Notes: generated from the letters alone by a model not told the origin. 64,000 nucleotides of DNA from Pedobacter sp. MC2016-24 (GCF_015223055.1 NZ_JADFBX010000018.1:1-64000), one strand, 5' to 3'; positions 52,259-61,562 are shown, counted from the stretch's first letter. Numbers and translations: made by a program.

Positions 52259-53260
52259 TTAAAATTCCATTCTTGATAATGGAGCAACATCCTGCCCTAC
52301 AAAATCACCATTTAAAAACTTGTGATAACCAGCAATGGCAATCATTGCCGCATTATCGGTACAATATTGAAATGCAGGAATATAGACATTCCAGTTCAGC
52401 TCTTCAGCTGCTTTTTGTAATCCTTCACGCAAACCACTGTTGGCAGACACGCCTCCCGCAATGGCGATTTCGCGGATACCATACTGTGCTGCCGCTTTCT
52501 TAAGCTTTTGAAGCAAAATTCTCACAATACTATGCTGTACGGAGGCACAAATATCATTTAAATGATCTGCGATAAAATTTGACTGTTCTTTTTCCTGATT
52601 TCTGATGAAATACAAAATTGAGGTTTTAAATCCGCTAAAGCTATAATCTAAATCTTTAATCTGCGGATCAGCAAATTTAAAGGCTAAAGGATTTCCCAAT
52701 TTCGCGTGACGATCAATGAGTGGCCCACCAGGATAAGGCAAATTCAACAGCTTAGCCGTCTTATCGAAAGCCTCACCAGCTGCATCATCCAAAGTTTCAC
52801 CGACAATCTCCATCTCAAAATAGCTCTTAACCAGTACAATCTGGGTATGCCCACCAGAAACCGTGAGACATAAAAAAGGAAATTCAGGTTTGGGGTCGTC
52901 TATGAAATGTGCCAGAATATGTGCATGCATGTGATTTACAGAAATCAAAGGTAAATCTAAAGCCAGCGCAAAAGATTTGGCAAATGAAACACCAACCAAT
53001 AGCGCCCCCAATAAACCCGGTCCTTGCGTAAAGGCAACAGCATCTAATTCCTTTTTATCTATATTAGCATCAATTAATGCTTGCTGAATAACCGGAACGA
53101 TATTTTGTTGGTGTACCCTGGAAGCCAATTCAGGAATTACACCACCATAATTTTCATGAATTGTTTGGTTTGCTATAACATTGGCAGTAATTTTGCCGTT
53201 GTTACAGATAGCAACCGAAGTTTCATCACAAGAAGATTCTATAGCAAGTATTACAGACAC
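52259..53260 (-). CDS. tsaD: tRNA N6-threonylcarbamoyladenosine synthase subunit TsaD
   Basis: 333-residue ASKHA-fold enzyme (Kae1/Gcp) that transfers the threonylcarbamoyl group to A37 of ANN-decoding tRNAs with TsaB, TsaC and TsaE. Diagnostic ESSCDETSVA, the metal-binding VNHMHAH, LCLTVSGGHTQIV, DDAAGEAFDKTAKLL, YPGGP and IAGGVSANSGLR are present. The start is a GTG (53260-53258): in the same frame TAG lies just upstream, so no ATG can be used. A candidate -7 box TATTTTTG lies at 53286-53279. Confidence 0.97.
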   Translation of the reverse strand: MSVILAIESSCDETSVAICNNGKITANVIANQTIHENYGGVIPELASRVHQQNIVPVIQQALIDANIDKKELDAVAFTQGPGLLGALLVGVSFAKSFALALDLPLISVNHMHAHILAHFIDDPKPEFPFLCLTVSGGHTQIVLVKSYFEMEIVGETLDDAAGEAFDKTAKLLNLPYPGGPLIDRHAKLGNPLAFKFADPQIKDLDYSFSGFKTSILYFIRNQEKEQSNFIADHLNDICASVQHSIVRILLQKLKKAAAQYGIREIAIAGGVSANSGLREGLQKAAEELNWNVYIPAFQYCTDNAAMIAIAGYHKFLNGDFVGQDVAPLSRMEF

Positions 53261-53285
53261 TTTATTATAATTAAGCTACAAAAAT

Positions 53286-56200
53286 ATTAAAAAACTATTA
53301 AAAATACTTGTTTGGATTGTTGCATCGGTTATATTACTTGTTGCAGTAGTTTTATTTGCCCTTCAATTCAGACCTGTTCAGACCTTTGTAGCGAAGAAAG
53401 CAGCGGATTACCTGTCTAAGGAACTCAACACAACCATCTCTTTATCTGGAATTTACATCAAACCATTTAAGTCCGTAGTCATTGAAAACCTACTCGTACT
53501 TGATCAGCAAAAAGATACACTGTTAAGTACACCTAAATTTTTGGTTGACATGAATCAATTGTCCCTGGACAAAAGAATCATTGCCGTAAATACCGTACAA
53601 ATCAACAACGGTTCCTTTTTTCTAAAATCTTATAAAGACACCACAAGCAACCTGGATTTCATTATAGATTATTTCGACTCCGGTCCACCTACCGTAAAGA
53701 AAAAGAAAAAACCCTACCAGATCTCCTTTGCGCGGGTAATCTTAAACAACATCAATTTCAAATACAAAAACTATAGAAGAGACACTGTCATGAAAGGTGT
53801 CAATTTTGATGATGTGGCCCTAAGTAACCTGAATGGAATATTTGAGCAACTGAATACCAAAGACCACATTCTTCAAACAGATATCAAGAACCTGACTTTT
53901 CGTGAAAAAAGTGGTTTCTATCTGAAAAACCTGAGTGCATTCACCACCATAGATACGAACAGTATAGAACTGAAAAAATTATTGTTGGTGACCAACAGAA
54001 GCCGATTGTCTGATTATTTTCAGATGCGCTTTAAAAGTTTTAGCGACTTTGACGACTATTTTAATAAAATCAGGATGAAAGCCGTTTTTAAAGACAGCCA
54101 CGTATCCTCGCATGACGTGTCCTATTTCACCTCGGATCTGGACATGATGAACCTCGACGTTGACGTTACGGGACAAATCACCGGATTGGTCAAGGACCTG
54201 AGGTCTAAATCATTGTCTATAAAAGCCGGAAAAGCAACCTACGTAAAGGGCGATTTTGCATTAAAAGGCCTGCCAGAGCTTTCCCAGACTTTCATGGATT
54301 TTAAAGTAGAAATGGCCGGAACCAATAAGACTGATCTGGATGAACTGGTTCGGAATATCTCTGGAAAGAAAGGTAAAATTGTACCTGACATTGTGGGCAA
54401 ATTTGGCAACATCAATTTCAATGGCTCATTCACCGGCTTCCCGAATGATTTCATTGCCTTTGGTGAGTTCAAAACCAAGCTGGGCAGAGTGGTTTCTGAT
54501 GTCAATATGAAAATTGACAAAAAGGGCATCCCATCCTATACGGGTAACGTAAAAACCTATGATTTTGATATTGGAAACCTGATCAACGAAGGAAGCCTGG
54601 GCAGGCTCTCCGCCTCATTATACATCAAAGGGCGCGGCACTGAAGTGAAAAACCTGACTGAAAAACTGGTCGGTGATGTGGAGTATGTGGATTTCAACAA
54701 TTACCGCTATAGAAATGTTAAAATTGACGGAACATTTGAAAAGAAATATTTTGATGGCCGCTTAACAATTGACGATAAGAATGTGCAGCTCGCATTTGAT
54801 GGCGGGGTTAACCTGAATCCGGAATTGCCTGAATTTAATTTTAAGGCTACCATCAAAAATGCAAAGTTAAGGGCCCTGAAACTGTATAAAGATTCCCTGA
54901 AAATTGACGCTGTTTTCAGCACCAATTTTTCGGGAAATAACCTGAACAATATCCAGGGAAATTTGCTGTTGCAGCACATCGTACTCAACAATGTTAAAGG
55001 GATTTACCATGTCGATTCCGTGTTGCTGAAGGCCAATGGACTGGGGAAAGATAGAACGCTTGTGGTAAACTCGGATATATTAGATGCCAGCATCAAAGGC
55101 CAGTACGACCTGAACACCATTCCTTCTTATTATAAAGCACTAGCCAAAAAATACATTCCTTCCTTAAAGGCCGAAATCATCAAATATGGCAACCAGGTTT
55201 TTCAATTTAACCTGAACATCAAGAGGTTTGAACCGATTGCAGAGCTTCTGGTTCCGGGTCTGGAAATTGAGGATCAGGCCATTTTCATTGGGAATTTCGA
55301 CTCACCAAATAATACAGCTACATTAAATGGGTACATCAAGAAACTAAAATACAAAGGTGTAGTCATCAACAACATCATTGTCGATGAAAATACAAGTGCC
55401 AATCAGCTCCAGGCCATCATCACATCAGACCGGGTAGATCTGAATGACAGTTTGTATATCAAAAATGTCAACATCTCCAACATATTAAGAAATGACAGTC
55501 TTTCGCTGAACATCAAAATGGCAGATTCAGACGATGAAAATCAGCTGGATTTAAACGGTTTGATTGAATTTGGCGGAGACACTACCGCCAGAATCAGCGT
55601 CTTGCCTTCCATGCTGACCATCAATAAAGAAGACTGGAAAATCCAGGAAAAGGTGAGGATCAATTTCCAGGATGGAAAAACGCAGATCAGCAATTTTGAC
55701 CTCAATAATGGCAAACAATTGCTGACCCTGGACGGTACACTTTCTAACGATCCAAAAGATGCCTTGATTTTAGGATTTAAAGATTTCAGTTTAAAAACGC
55801 TCAATCCTTTTGTGAAGACACTGGGCATCACACTGAGTGGGGACTTAAATGGAAAAACGCGATTGTCGAATATCCTCAAGTCGCCAAGAATTAATGACGA
55901 CATCACTATTGATTCGCTAACGCTGAACAACACCCATATTGGCGACCTGAGGGACACGTCAGGTTACGACCAAACCAATAAAATGGTCAACATATTTACC
56001 AATGTCATCACCAATGGCAAAGAGACACTCAAGGCGACCGGCGAACTGGACTTAGAGAAGAAACAAGTTGACATTGCCCTCAAATTAGATAAAAGTGAAC
56101 TGGCAATCCTGGGCCCTTTTGTATCAGACCTGGTTTCAAACCTCAAAGGCCGCATTTCTTCTAACCTCACGGTTAAAGGTCCTTTTGAGAAACCTAGCAT

Positions 56201-57782
56201 TGATGGCGACATTACGCTGGACGAGGCCACCATGACGATTAACTACCTGAAAACAACTTACACCATATCAGATCAGGTCGATGTATCGAACAGTACCATT
56301 CAAATCAATGACCTGAGGTTGCTTGACATCAATAAAAATGAAGCAATTGCCAATGGAACAGTCAATTTGAACGACCTGAACAATCCAGATCTCGATATCG
56401 TTATTGATGCGAAAGAATTTATGGCGTTAAACACCACCGAAAAAGATAACGGACTCTATTTTGGTCAGGCATTTGCCACTGGTACCTTTAAGTTTAAAGG
56501 CCCAACCAATCAATTGTACATTGACATTGATGCCAAAACAGAGAAGGGCACTGTCTTTAACTTGCCGCTTAACAACTCTGAGACGGTCTCCAGTAAAGAT
56601 TTCATCACTTTTGTAGGTAAAGATACCACGGCCAATGAAGCGCTTAAAAAGACCAGCTTTGATGGCCTAACCATGAGCTTAAAATTAAGCGTGGATCAAA
56701 ACAGCACTGCAAACATCTTTACGTCGCTGGGGAATTTGAGTGGAAAGGGAAATTCTAAAAATTTAGCACTGAAGATCAATACTTTTGGCGATTTTGAAAT
56801 GTCTGGTGATTACATCATTGAAACCGGAAGCTTTGATTTTACAGCCCAGGAAGTGATCAACAAGAAGTTCAGTATCCGGCAAGGTGGTACCATCCGGTGG
56901 ACTGGTAACCCGACTACAGCACAAATTAACCTGAAAGCTACTTATGCGGTTCGCGCAAGTACCTCAGATTTGTTTACTGCAGCCAATGTAACAAACTCGC
57001 TTACGGAAAGAGTACTCACAGAAGTGGAAATGGGATTAACAGGGCTGCTGTTGAAACCCGATATCAAACTGGATATTTTCTTCCCTTCAAACCCTGCCAT
57101 TAAGGAGCAGTTGCAAACCTACTTTAATGACGACAACAACAGGAATCTACAAGCCCTGAGTCTCATCATCCGTCGGAGTTTTGCGCCAGGAACAGGAAAA
57201 GAAGATTTGGGTAAACAATTACAATCTGGTGTAACCAGTACAGCAACGGAACTTTTGTTCAACCAGCTGAACAATGTATTGTCATCCCTGAATCTGGATT
57301 TTGTGGACCTGAACCTGCGTTCATTAAATGATGCCAATGCCTCGTTCCGCTTTTTTAAAGACCGGGTGATTTTAAATGCAGGTATTGTGGACAGGAACAG
57401 TACCAATGACCTTGCGCTGATTTCCTCATCCAATGTAGGCGGAGAAGTAGAGGTATTGGGCCTCATTAAGAAAGATGGAACATTGGTGGGCAAACTGGCC
57501 AATAAGCCACCGACCCAGCAGAGCTCATTTATTTTGGGTACAGCCCAAAGTACGAATGTGACTTCCTTCGGACTCATATACACGCAGCAGTTTGATACTT
57601 TCAGAGAGTTTGTTCAAAAGATTTCGGGTAAATACCGCCGGGAAGAAAGAAAAAAACAGCTTGAACTTGAAAAGCTGGAGGAAGAAAAAAGAAAAGCAGA
57701 GGAAAAAAAGAAATCCCCTGCTTCAAAAACTTCAGCTAATAAAGAAGCTGTATCTGATAAAAAGAAAGCTAAAAAGAAATAG
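53286..57782 (+). CDS. TamB-like inner-membrane protein with apparent ATT start
   Basis: About 1498 residues. The TamB family helps transport lipids or proteins to the outer membrane, with a single N-terminal membrane helix and a very long beta-taco periplasmic part. The C-terminal DUF490 region is clear (YIIETGSFDFTAQEVINKKFSIRQGGTIRWTGNP, TAQINLKATYAVRASTSDL, LGKQLQSGVTSTATELLFNQLN). A Lys/Glu-rich tail (KYRREERKKQLELEKLEEE) follows the conserved end. The frame is open to a TAA at 53268-53270 and encodes an excellent membrane anchor, IKKLLKILVWIVASVILLV, but has no ATG, GTG or TTG before 53541. That codon lies about 85 residues past the anchor. ATT at 53286 sits where MKKLLK is expected, so either initiation is at ATT or a base is wrong. 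The end also overlaps no gene; ribBA ends five bases on. Confidence 0.85.
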   Translation: MKKLLKILVWIVASVILLVAVVLFALQFRPVQTFVAKKAADYLSKELNTTISLSGIYIKPFKSVVIENLLVLDQQKDTLLSTPKFLVDMNQLSLDKRIIAVNTVQINNGSFFLKSYKDTTSNLDFIIDYFDSGPPTVKKKKKPYQISFARVILNNINFKYKNYRRDTVMKGVNFDDVALSNLNGIFEQLNTKDHILQTDIKNLTFREKSGFYLKNLSAFTTIDTNSIELKKLLLVTNRSRLSDYFQMRFKSFSDFDDYFNKIRMKAVFKDSHVSSHDVSYFTSDLDMMNLDVDVTGQITGLVKDLRSKSLSIKAGKATYVKGDFALKGLPELSQTFMDFKVEMAGTNKTDLDELVRNISGKKGKIVPDIVGKFGNINFNGSFTGFPNDFIAFGEFKTKLGRVVSDVNMKIDKKGIPSYTGNVKTYDFDIGNLINEGSLGRLSASLYIKGRGTEVKNLTEKLVGDVEYVDFNNYRYRNVKIDGTFEKKYFDGRLTIDDKNVQLAFDGGVNLNPELPEFNFKATIKNAKLRALKLYKDSLKIDAVFSTNFSGNNLNNIQGNLLLQHIVLNNVKGIYHVDSVLLKANGLGKDRTLVVNSDILDASIKGQYDLNTIPSYYKALAKKYIPSLKAEIIKYGNQVFQFNLNIKRFEPIAELLVPGLEIEDQAIFIGNFDSPNNTATLNGYIKKLKYKGVVINNIIVDENTSANQLQAIITSDRVDLNDSLYIKNVNISNILRNDSLSLNIKMADSDDENQLDLNGLIEFGGDTTARISVLPSMLTINKEDWKIQEKVRINFQDGKTQISNFDLNNGKQLLTLDGTLSNDPKDALILGFKDFSLKTLNPFVKTLGITLSGDLNGKTRLSNILKSPRINDDITIDSLTLNNTHIGDLRDTSGYDQTNKMVNIFTNVITNGKETLKATGELDLEKKQVDIALKLDKSELAILGPFVSDLVSNLKGRISSNLTVKGPFEKPSIDGDITLDEATMTINYLKTTYTISDQVDVSNSTIQINDLRLLDINKNEAIANGTVNLNDLNNPDLDIVIDAKEFMALNTTEKDNGLYFGQAFATGTFKFKGPTNQLYIDIDAKTEKGTVFNLPLNNSETVSSKDFITFVGKDTTANEALKKTSFDGLTMSLKLSVDQNSTANIFTSLGNLSGKGNSKNLALKINTFGDFEMSGDYIIETGSFDFTAQEVINKKFSIRQGGTIRWTGNPTTAQINLKATYAVRASTSDLFTAANVTNSLTERVLTEVEMGLTGLLLKPDIKLDIFFPSNPAIKEQLQTYFNDDNNRNLQALSLIIRRSFAPGTGKEDLGKQLQSGVTSTATELLFNQLNNVLSSLNLDFVDLNLRSLNDANASFRFFKDRVILNAGIVDRNSTNDLALISSSNVGGEVEVLGLIKKDGTLVGKLANKPPTQQSSFILGTAQSTNVTSFGLIYTQQFDTFREFVQKISGKYRREERKKQLELEKLEEEKRKAEEKKKSPASKTSANKEAVSDKKKAKKK

Positions 57783-57786
57783 CCCC

Positions 57787-58998
57787 TTAACCTTTCATAA
57801 TTTGATGACCCATTTTATCACGTTTGGTACGCAGATAAAGCTCGTTATGCACATTGCTTTCAATTTCAATTGGAATGTTCTCTACGATCTCCAGACCATA
57901 TCCAATTAAACCTGCCCGCTTGGTTGGGTTATTTGACATCAGTTTCATTTTGGTTACGCCTTGTGCCCTGATAATTTGCGCACCTACACCATAATCACGC
58001 TCATCTCCTTTAAAACCTAATTTGATGTTTGCTTCTACCGTGTCAAAACCGGCATCCTGTAAATTGTAGGAACGTAATTTATTAACCAGCCCGATTCCGC
58101 GACCTTCCTGGTTCATATACACCACAACGCCTTTACCAGCCTTATCAATCATTTCCATGGCTTTGTGCAATTGCGGGCCACAGTCGCAACGGCAGGATCC
58201 AAAAATATCCCCGGTTACGCAAGAGCTGTGTACCCGAACCAATACCGGCTCATCTTCTGTCCACTCTCCTTTGCTAATGGCCAGGTGAGTTGCATTATTA
58301 TCCAACTGTGTATAGGCCGTCATCTTAAAATCGCCCCACTGCGTTGGTAAGTTTACCGTTACTTCTTCTTTAATCAAAGTCTCCTTGCTCAATCTGTAAG
58401 CAATCAGGTCCCGGATGGAGATGATTTTCAACTGGTGACGTTCTGCAATTTTGATCAGATCAGGAAGCCTGGCCATTTCACCATCTTCTTTGAGGATTTC
58501 GACCAATACACCAGCAGGTTCCATACCGGCCAATTGGGCCAGGTCGACAGCTGCTTCGGTATGCCCTGCGCGTCTCAGTACGCCACCATCTTTAGCTCTT
58601 AAAGGAAAGATGTGTCCTGGGCGGCCAAGTTCAGCAGGATCAATTTTAGGATTGATTAAAGCTAGAATGGTTTTAGATCTGTCTGAAGCAGAAATTCCAG
58701 TGGTACAACCGTAACCCAGCAAATCTACAGATACCGTAAAATTGGTTTCATATGCAGCAGTGTTCTTGCCTACCATAGATTCCAGTCCAAGTTCATCGCA
58801 ACGCTGCTCTGTTAAGGGCGCGCAGATCAGCCCCCGGCCATAAGTAGCCATAAAATTGATGACTTCGGGAGTCGCATTTGCAGCAGCTGTTAAAAAATCA
58901 CCTTCATTTTCCCTGTCTTCATCGTCTACTACAATGATTACTTTTCCGGCTTTTATATCTGCAATAGCATCTTCTATTGCATCGAGTTTAATTTCCAT
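57787..58998 (-). CDS. ribBA: Bifunctional 3,4-dihydroxy-2-butanone-4-phosphate synthase/GTP cyclohydrolase II
   Basis: 403 residues covering two early steps of riboflavin synthesis. N-terminal RibB: VVDDEDRENEGDFLTAA, YGRGLICAPLT, FPLRAKDGGVLRRAGHTEAAVDLA. C-terminal RibA: VRVHSSCVTGDIFGSCRCDCGPQLHKAM, with three zinc Cys, NQEGRGIGLVNKL and LMSNNPTKRAGL. No FMN riboswitch is seen in the 124-base upstream gap. Convergent with the TamB-like gene. Confidence 0.98.
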   Translation of the reverse strand: MEIKLDAIEDAIADIKAGKVIIVVDDEDRENEGDFLTAAANATPEVINFMATYGRGLICAPLTEQRCDELGLESMVGKNTAAYETNFTVSVDLLGYGCTTGISASDRSKTILALINPKIDPAELGRPGHIFPLRAKDGGVLRRAGHTEAAVDLAQLAGMEPAGVLVEILKEDGEMARLPDLIKIAERHQLKIISIRDLIAYRLSKETLIKEEVTVNLPTQWGDFKMTAYTQLDNNATHLAISKGEWTEDEPVLVRVHSSCVTGDIFGSCRCDCGPQLHKAMEMIDKAGKGVVVYMNQEGRGIGLVNKLRSYNLQDAGFDTVEANIKLGFKGDERDYGVGAQIIRAQGVTKMKLMSNNPTKRAGLIGYGLEIVENIPIEIESNVHNELYLRTKRDKMGHQIMKG

Positions 58999-59063
58999 TT
59001 TTCAAGTATATCAACCTTCAGATATCTGGATTAAGTATCCGAAAATTCATTAAAATTATAATA

Positions 59064-59092
59064 CAAAGTTACACCATAAAAGGCAATTTCAA
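59064..59092 (-). promoter_or_regulatory. Promoter of ribBA
   Basis: On the minus strand TTG (59092-59090) is followed after 18 bases by TAACTTTG (59071-59064). The -7 box is 66 bases before the ATG. A good match to the Bacteroidota consensus. Confidence 0.55.
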
Positions 59093-59122
59093 GTTCAGAA
59101 ATATCATAAATAAGTAAGGATA

Positions 59123-60556
59123 CTATTGAAGGGGTTTCTTTAATTTCAGCTTTTTAAGCAGCACATCAAACAACTGTTTAAAGTAATTAATATCAAACAG
59201 GGCTGAATCTACAGTAGCTTTATAAGTTAAAAAAGCACCCAAAGGCGATAAAACGATGATGGCCATCCACATCCCAAAGAAGGAGGTTAAGGAGCCTTGC
59301 GTTGCCGATTTCTCTGAAACGGTGGCTATAATGTGGTACATCAGGAAAAATACGATAGCCATGACCACCGGTAAACCAAGCCCTCCTTTTCTGATGATTG
59401 CCCCTAAAGGTGCACCGATAAAAAACAACAACAAGCAGGAAGCGGCCAGTGTAAATTTCTTATAATATTCATTCTGGACTTTAATGATGTTCTTTTTACG
59501 GTCTTCGTGGTCCGAAATCTTGGCCGAAGTGGTTTGCATGATTGAATTGGCCTGCTCCAGTGCATTTTGAATTACGGCCAGTCGCTCTGGCTTTTTGACT
59601 TCAGTCAGCACAGCACCTTTGATCACTTTAGCAGGGACCTTTTCTTTGGTATATCCCTTGGTATAATTGCTCTGTTTGTAATAACTGCCAATACTGATTC
59701 CGGAAAATTTATTGATGCTATCCAGTTCCTTGGTTAGCGAGTCCTTTTTCTTTGTCAGGCCTTTCAGATTCAGCATTTGGGTATTGCCCCTAAAGCCCTG
59801 TTCGTCGGTCCGGTTCATCTTAAAGCTTCCGATATCAAATTTTTGATCTGTCTCTTTAAAACGCATCCGGATCAATTCCTGTCTTGGGTTGTAGGCTGCA
59901 TTTTTCCCGCTAGATTCCTCATAACGAACCCCATCGGTAAGTTTCAAAACCAGATAATCGTTGTTGCGGACCATTTTGCCTTCTTTGGCCAGGATTATTT
60001 TTGCGATGTTATTATTGGCGGTATGGTCATAAATCATGACATTATCCAACCGGCCATCTTCATATTTTTTATCAACACGAATTGAATATCCGGGTATACT
60101 ATTGTTAAATACGCCCTCTTTAATCAAAAAGGAAAGTTTTTTATTCCGGATATCCCACAACAGGGAACCAAATTTCAGATTGGCCTTGGGTAACATGTAA
60201 TCTGAAAAAATAAATGAGCCTATGGCAAGAAATATAATCAAAACCATCAGGGGCATCATGGCTTTCTGTAGCGATACCCCAGCAGATTTGATCGCCACCA
60301 ATTCGTAATTTTCACCAAGTGTTCCAAAAGTCATGATGGAGGACAGCAAAATAGACAATGGCAAGGCCATGGATACATTTGCCGCTGAGGCATAATACAT
60401 TAGCTCCAGAATAACGTACCATTCAAAGCCTTTTCCAATCAAATCGTCAACGTATTTGAATAAAAAAAGCATCAATAGAATGAACATCACAATAAAAAAA
60501 GTGACGAAGAATGGCTTTATAAATGCTTTGACAAGAAGTAAATGAATCTTTTTCAA
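59123..60556 (-). CDS. LptF/LptG family lipopolysaccharide export permease
   Basis: 477 residues. Three membrane segments at the N-terminus (FVTFFIVMFILLMLFLFKYV, YYASAANVSMALPLSILLSSIM, LMVLIIFLAIGSFIFSDYMLP), a periplasmic beta-jellyroll (SIRVDKKYEDGRLDNVMIYDH, GKMVRNNDYLVLKLTDGVRYEE), and three more helices near the C-terminus (YYKKFTLAASCLLLFFIGAPLGAIIRKGG, LPVVMAIVFFLMYHII, FFGMWMAIIVLSPLGAFLTYKA). This is one of the paired permeases of the LPS-extracting LptB2FG complex. It is longer than E. coli LptF because of a large insertion, as in other Bacteroidota. It cannot be assigned to LptF or LptG from sequence alone. A START-like gene lies just upstream on the same strand. Confidence 0.92.
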   Translation of the reverse strand: MKKIHLLLVKAFIKPFFVTFFIVMFILLMLFLFKYVDDLIGKGFEWYVILELMYYASAANVSMALPLSILLSSIMTFGTLGENYELVAIKSAGVSLQKAMMPLMVLIIFLAIGSFIFSDYMLPKANLKFGSLLWDIRNKKLSFLIKEGVFNNSIPGYSIRVDKKYEDGRLDNVMIYDHTANNNIAKIILAKEGKMVRNNDYLVLKLTDGVRYEESSGKNAAYNPRQELIRMRFKETDQKFDIGSFKMNRTDEQGFRGNTQMLNLKGLTKKKDSLTKELDSINKFSGISIGSYYKQSNYTKGYTKEKVPAKVIKGAVLTEVKKPERLAVIQNALEQANSIMQTTSAKISDHEDRKKNIIKVQNEYYKKFTLAASCLLLFFIGAPLGAIIRKGGLGLPVVMAIVFFLMYHIIATVSEKSATQGSLTSFFGMWMAIIVLSPLGAFLTYKATVDSALFDINYFKQLFDVLLKKLKLKKPLQ

Positions 60557-60586
60557 TATACAAATGTAGGCAAAGCCAATGAAAAT

Positions 60587-60967
60587 TTAAGCACCAAGTA
60601 CGCTATGGAGATAGTTGATCTGGTTATCCCATATTAAAGTTCGCTCACCCAGGGTATCATCAGTTGCAAAATCTGTAATAGACAAAGCGACATCATTGGT
60701 CAGCTCGTCCTGTACAATTTCCATTTCAAAATAACAATGGGGCTCATCGTCTACCCACTTAAACTTTACCAACTTATTTTCTTTTACACTCAGCAATTTG
60801 GCTTTCTGAACCTCATCATCCCAGGTGAAAGTATATACCTGATCGCGAAAAACAACGTCATCCGCAAACCATTGTGATAAGCCATTTGGCTCACTAATGA
60901 AACTAAATAAAATACGTGGAGACGATCTCAATTCATATTCTAATGTAAACTTTTTCTTTTCTGACAT
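60587..60967 (-). CDS. START-like domain protein
   Basis: 126 residues matching the Bacteroidota START-like/AHSA1 group (helix-grip fold): KFTLEYELRSSPRILFSFISEPNGLSQWFADDV, YTFTWDDEVQKAKLLSVKENKLVKFKW and a final helix WDNQINYLHSVLGA. Expected to bind a hydrophobic ligand or act as chaperone; ligand unknown. Thirty bases upstream of the lptF/G gene on the same strand; probably one transcript. Confidence 0.88.
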   Translation of the reverse strand: MSEKKKFTLEYELRSSPRILFSFISEPNGLSQWFADDVVFRDQVYTFTWDDEVQKAKLLSVKENKLVKFKWVDDEPHCYFEMEIVQDELTNDVALSITDFATDDTLGERTLIWDNQINYLHSVLGA

Positions 60968-61418
60968 CGTTAAACGCTTATACCCTAAAAAAATTTTTGG
61001 ACTATTATTAAATATCTATTTCTAAAGAAAAGTAAATTATTCTATATTTGCAACTCTTTGAAAAAAAGGGCATCAAATTGACTGGAAAATATTCATTTAC
61101 AGCATTTTAAACAGCACGAGCTTTTACAACAAAACATCGATTTTCAGGTGTTTTATTCCAGCTCGGATACCTATAGCTTTAATGTGAATTTGAACACAGG
61201 TATAGCAGGCATCTTAGACGTTAAATGTCAGCTGACTTTCCTGATCACAAAAACAGTAGGGTATGTAAAACAATCCACCAATTAATAACTGCTTAATTAT
61301 CAATACAGAATTATAATTAACCAGCTTATTGTATTTTTTTTTCTTTTTTTCAGATCTATTCTCCTATATTTGCAGCTCTTAAAAAAATCACTACCATCAT
61401 CAAGTGATTCAAAAGCCC
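60968..61418. other. 451-base gap with orphan promoter-like box and a possible broken reading frame
   Basis: Two copies of TATATTTGCA-type -7 boxes lie on the plus strand at 61043-61050 and 61365-61372. The second serves the tRNA gene. After the first, a plus-strand frame 61082-61285 (67 codons, no ATG; ends QSTN) looks mildly protein-like, and its likely N-terminal part (LTGKYSFTAF from TTG 61078) lies in another frame joined by one base in a T4 run. It may be a gene remnant or a small RNA. Nothing is recognised in the rest. Confidence 0.4.
61365..61372 (+). promoter_or_regulatory. -7 box (TATATTTG) for the tRNA gene
   Basis: Exact TAnnTTTG match followed by GC, 46 bases before the first base of the tRNA. 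A -33 TTG with good spacing is not seen. Confidence 0.5.
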
Positions 61419-61492
61419 GGCGGGGTAGCTCAGATGGTTAGAGCGCAGGATTCATAACCCTGAGGTCGGCAGTTCGATCCTGCTCCCCGCTA
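61419..61492 (+). tRNA. tRNA-Met (anticodon CAT)
   Basis: 74 bases fold as a cloverleaf: acceptor GGCGGGG/CCCCGCT (first pair G-U), D arm GCTC/GAGC, anticodon loop TTCATAA, variable loop AGGTC, T arm GGCAG/CTGCT with TTCGATC loop. The 3' CCA is not encoded. The lowest pair of the anticodon stem is an A-C mismatch (A31, C39). It lacks the initiator-type GGG/CCC anticodon stem, so it is elongator tRNA-Met or, less likely, a lysidine-type tRNA-Ile read as CAT. Confidence 0.93.
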
Positions 61493-61504
61493 CACTGAAA
61501 ATCA

Positions 61505-61537
61505 GCCCTTTAGCCACAAAAAGCTAAAGGGCTTTTT
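61505..61537 (+). terminator. Terminator after the tRNA
   Basis: GCCCTTTAGC (61505-61514) pairs with GCTAAAGGGC (61523-61532) around CACAAAAA, with T5 following. Complete and well formed. Confidence 0.92.
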
Positions 61538-61543
61538 GTTTTT

Positions 61544-61562
61544 GGTACAACATAGGTACAAC
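61544..61562. repeat. Paired GGTACAAC motif beside the tRNA, possible integrase site
   Basis: GGTACAAC occurs at 61544-61551 and again at 61555-61562, an 11-base period, immediately after the tRNA terminator and before the accessory genes. This spacing (one helical turn) and place suggest arm-type or excisionase-binding sites for a tRNA-targeting element. No copy of the tRNA 3' end was seen downstream in the window, so the far attachment site is not shown. Inference. Confidence 0.4.

Noticed and set aside
58999..59122. Possible FMN riboswitch before ribBA
   Set aside because: The gap has a simple promoter and no FMN-element helices or conserved blocks.
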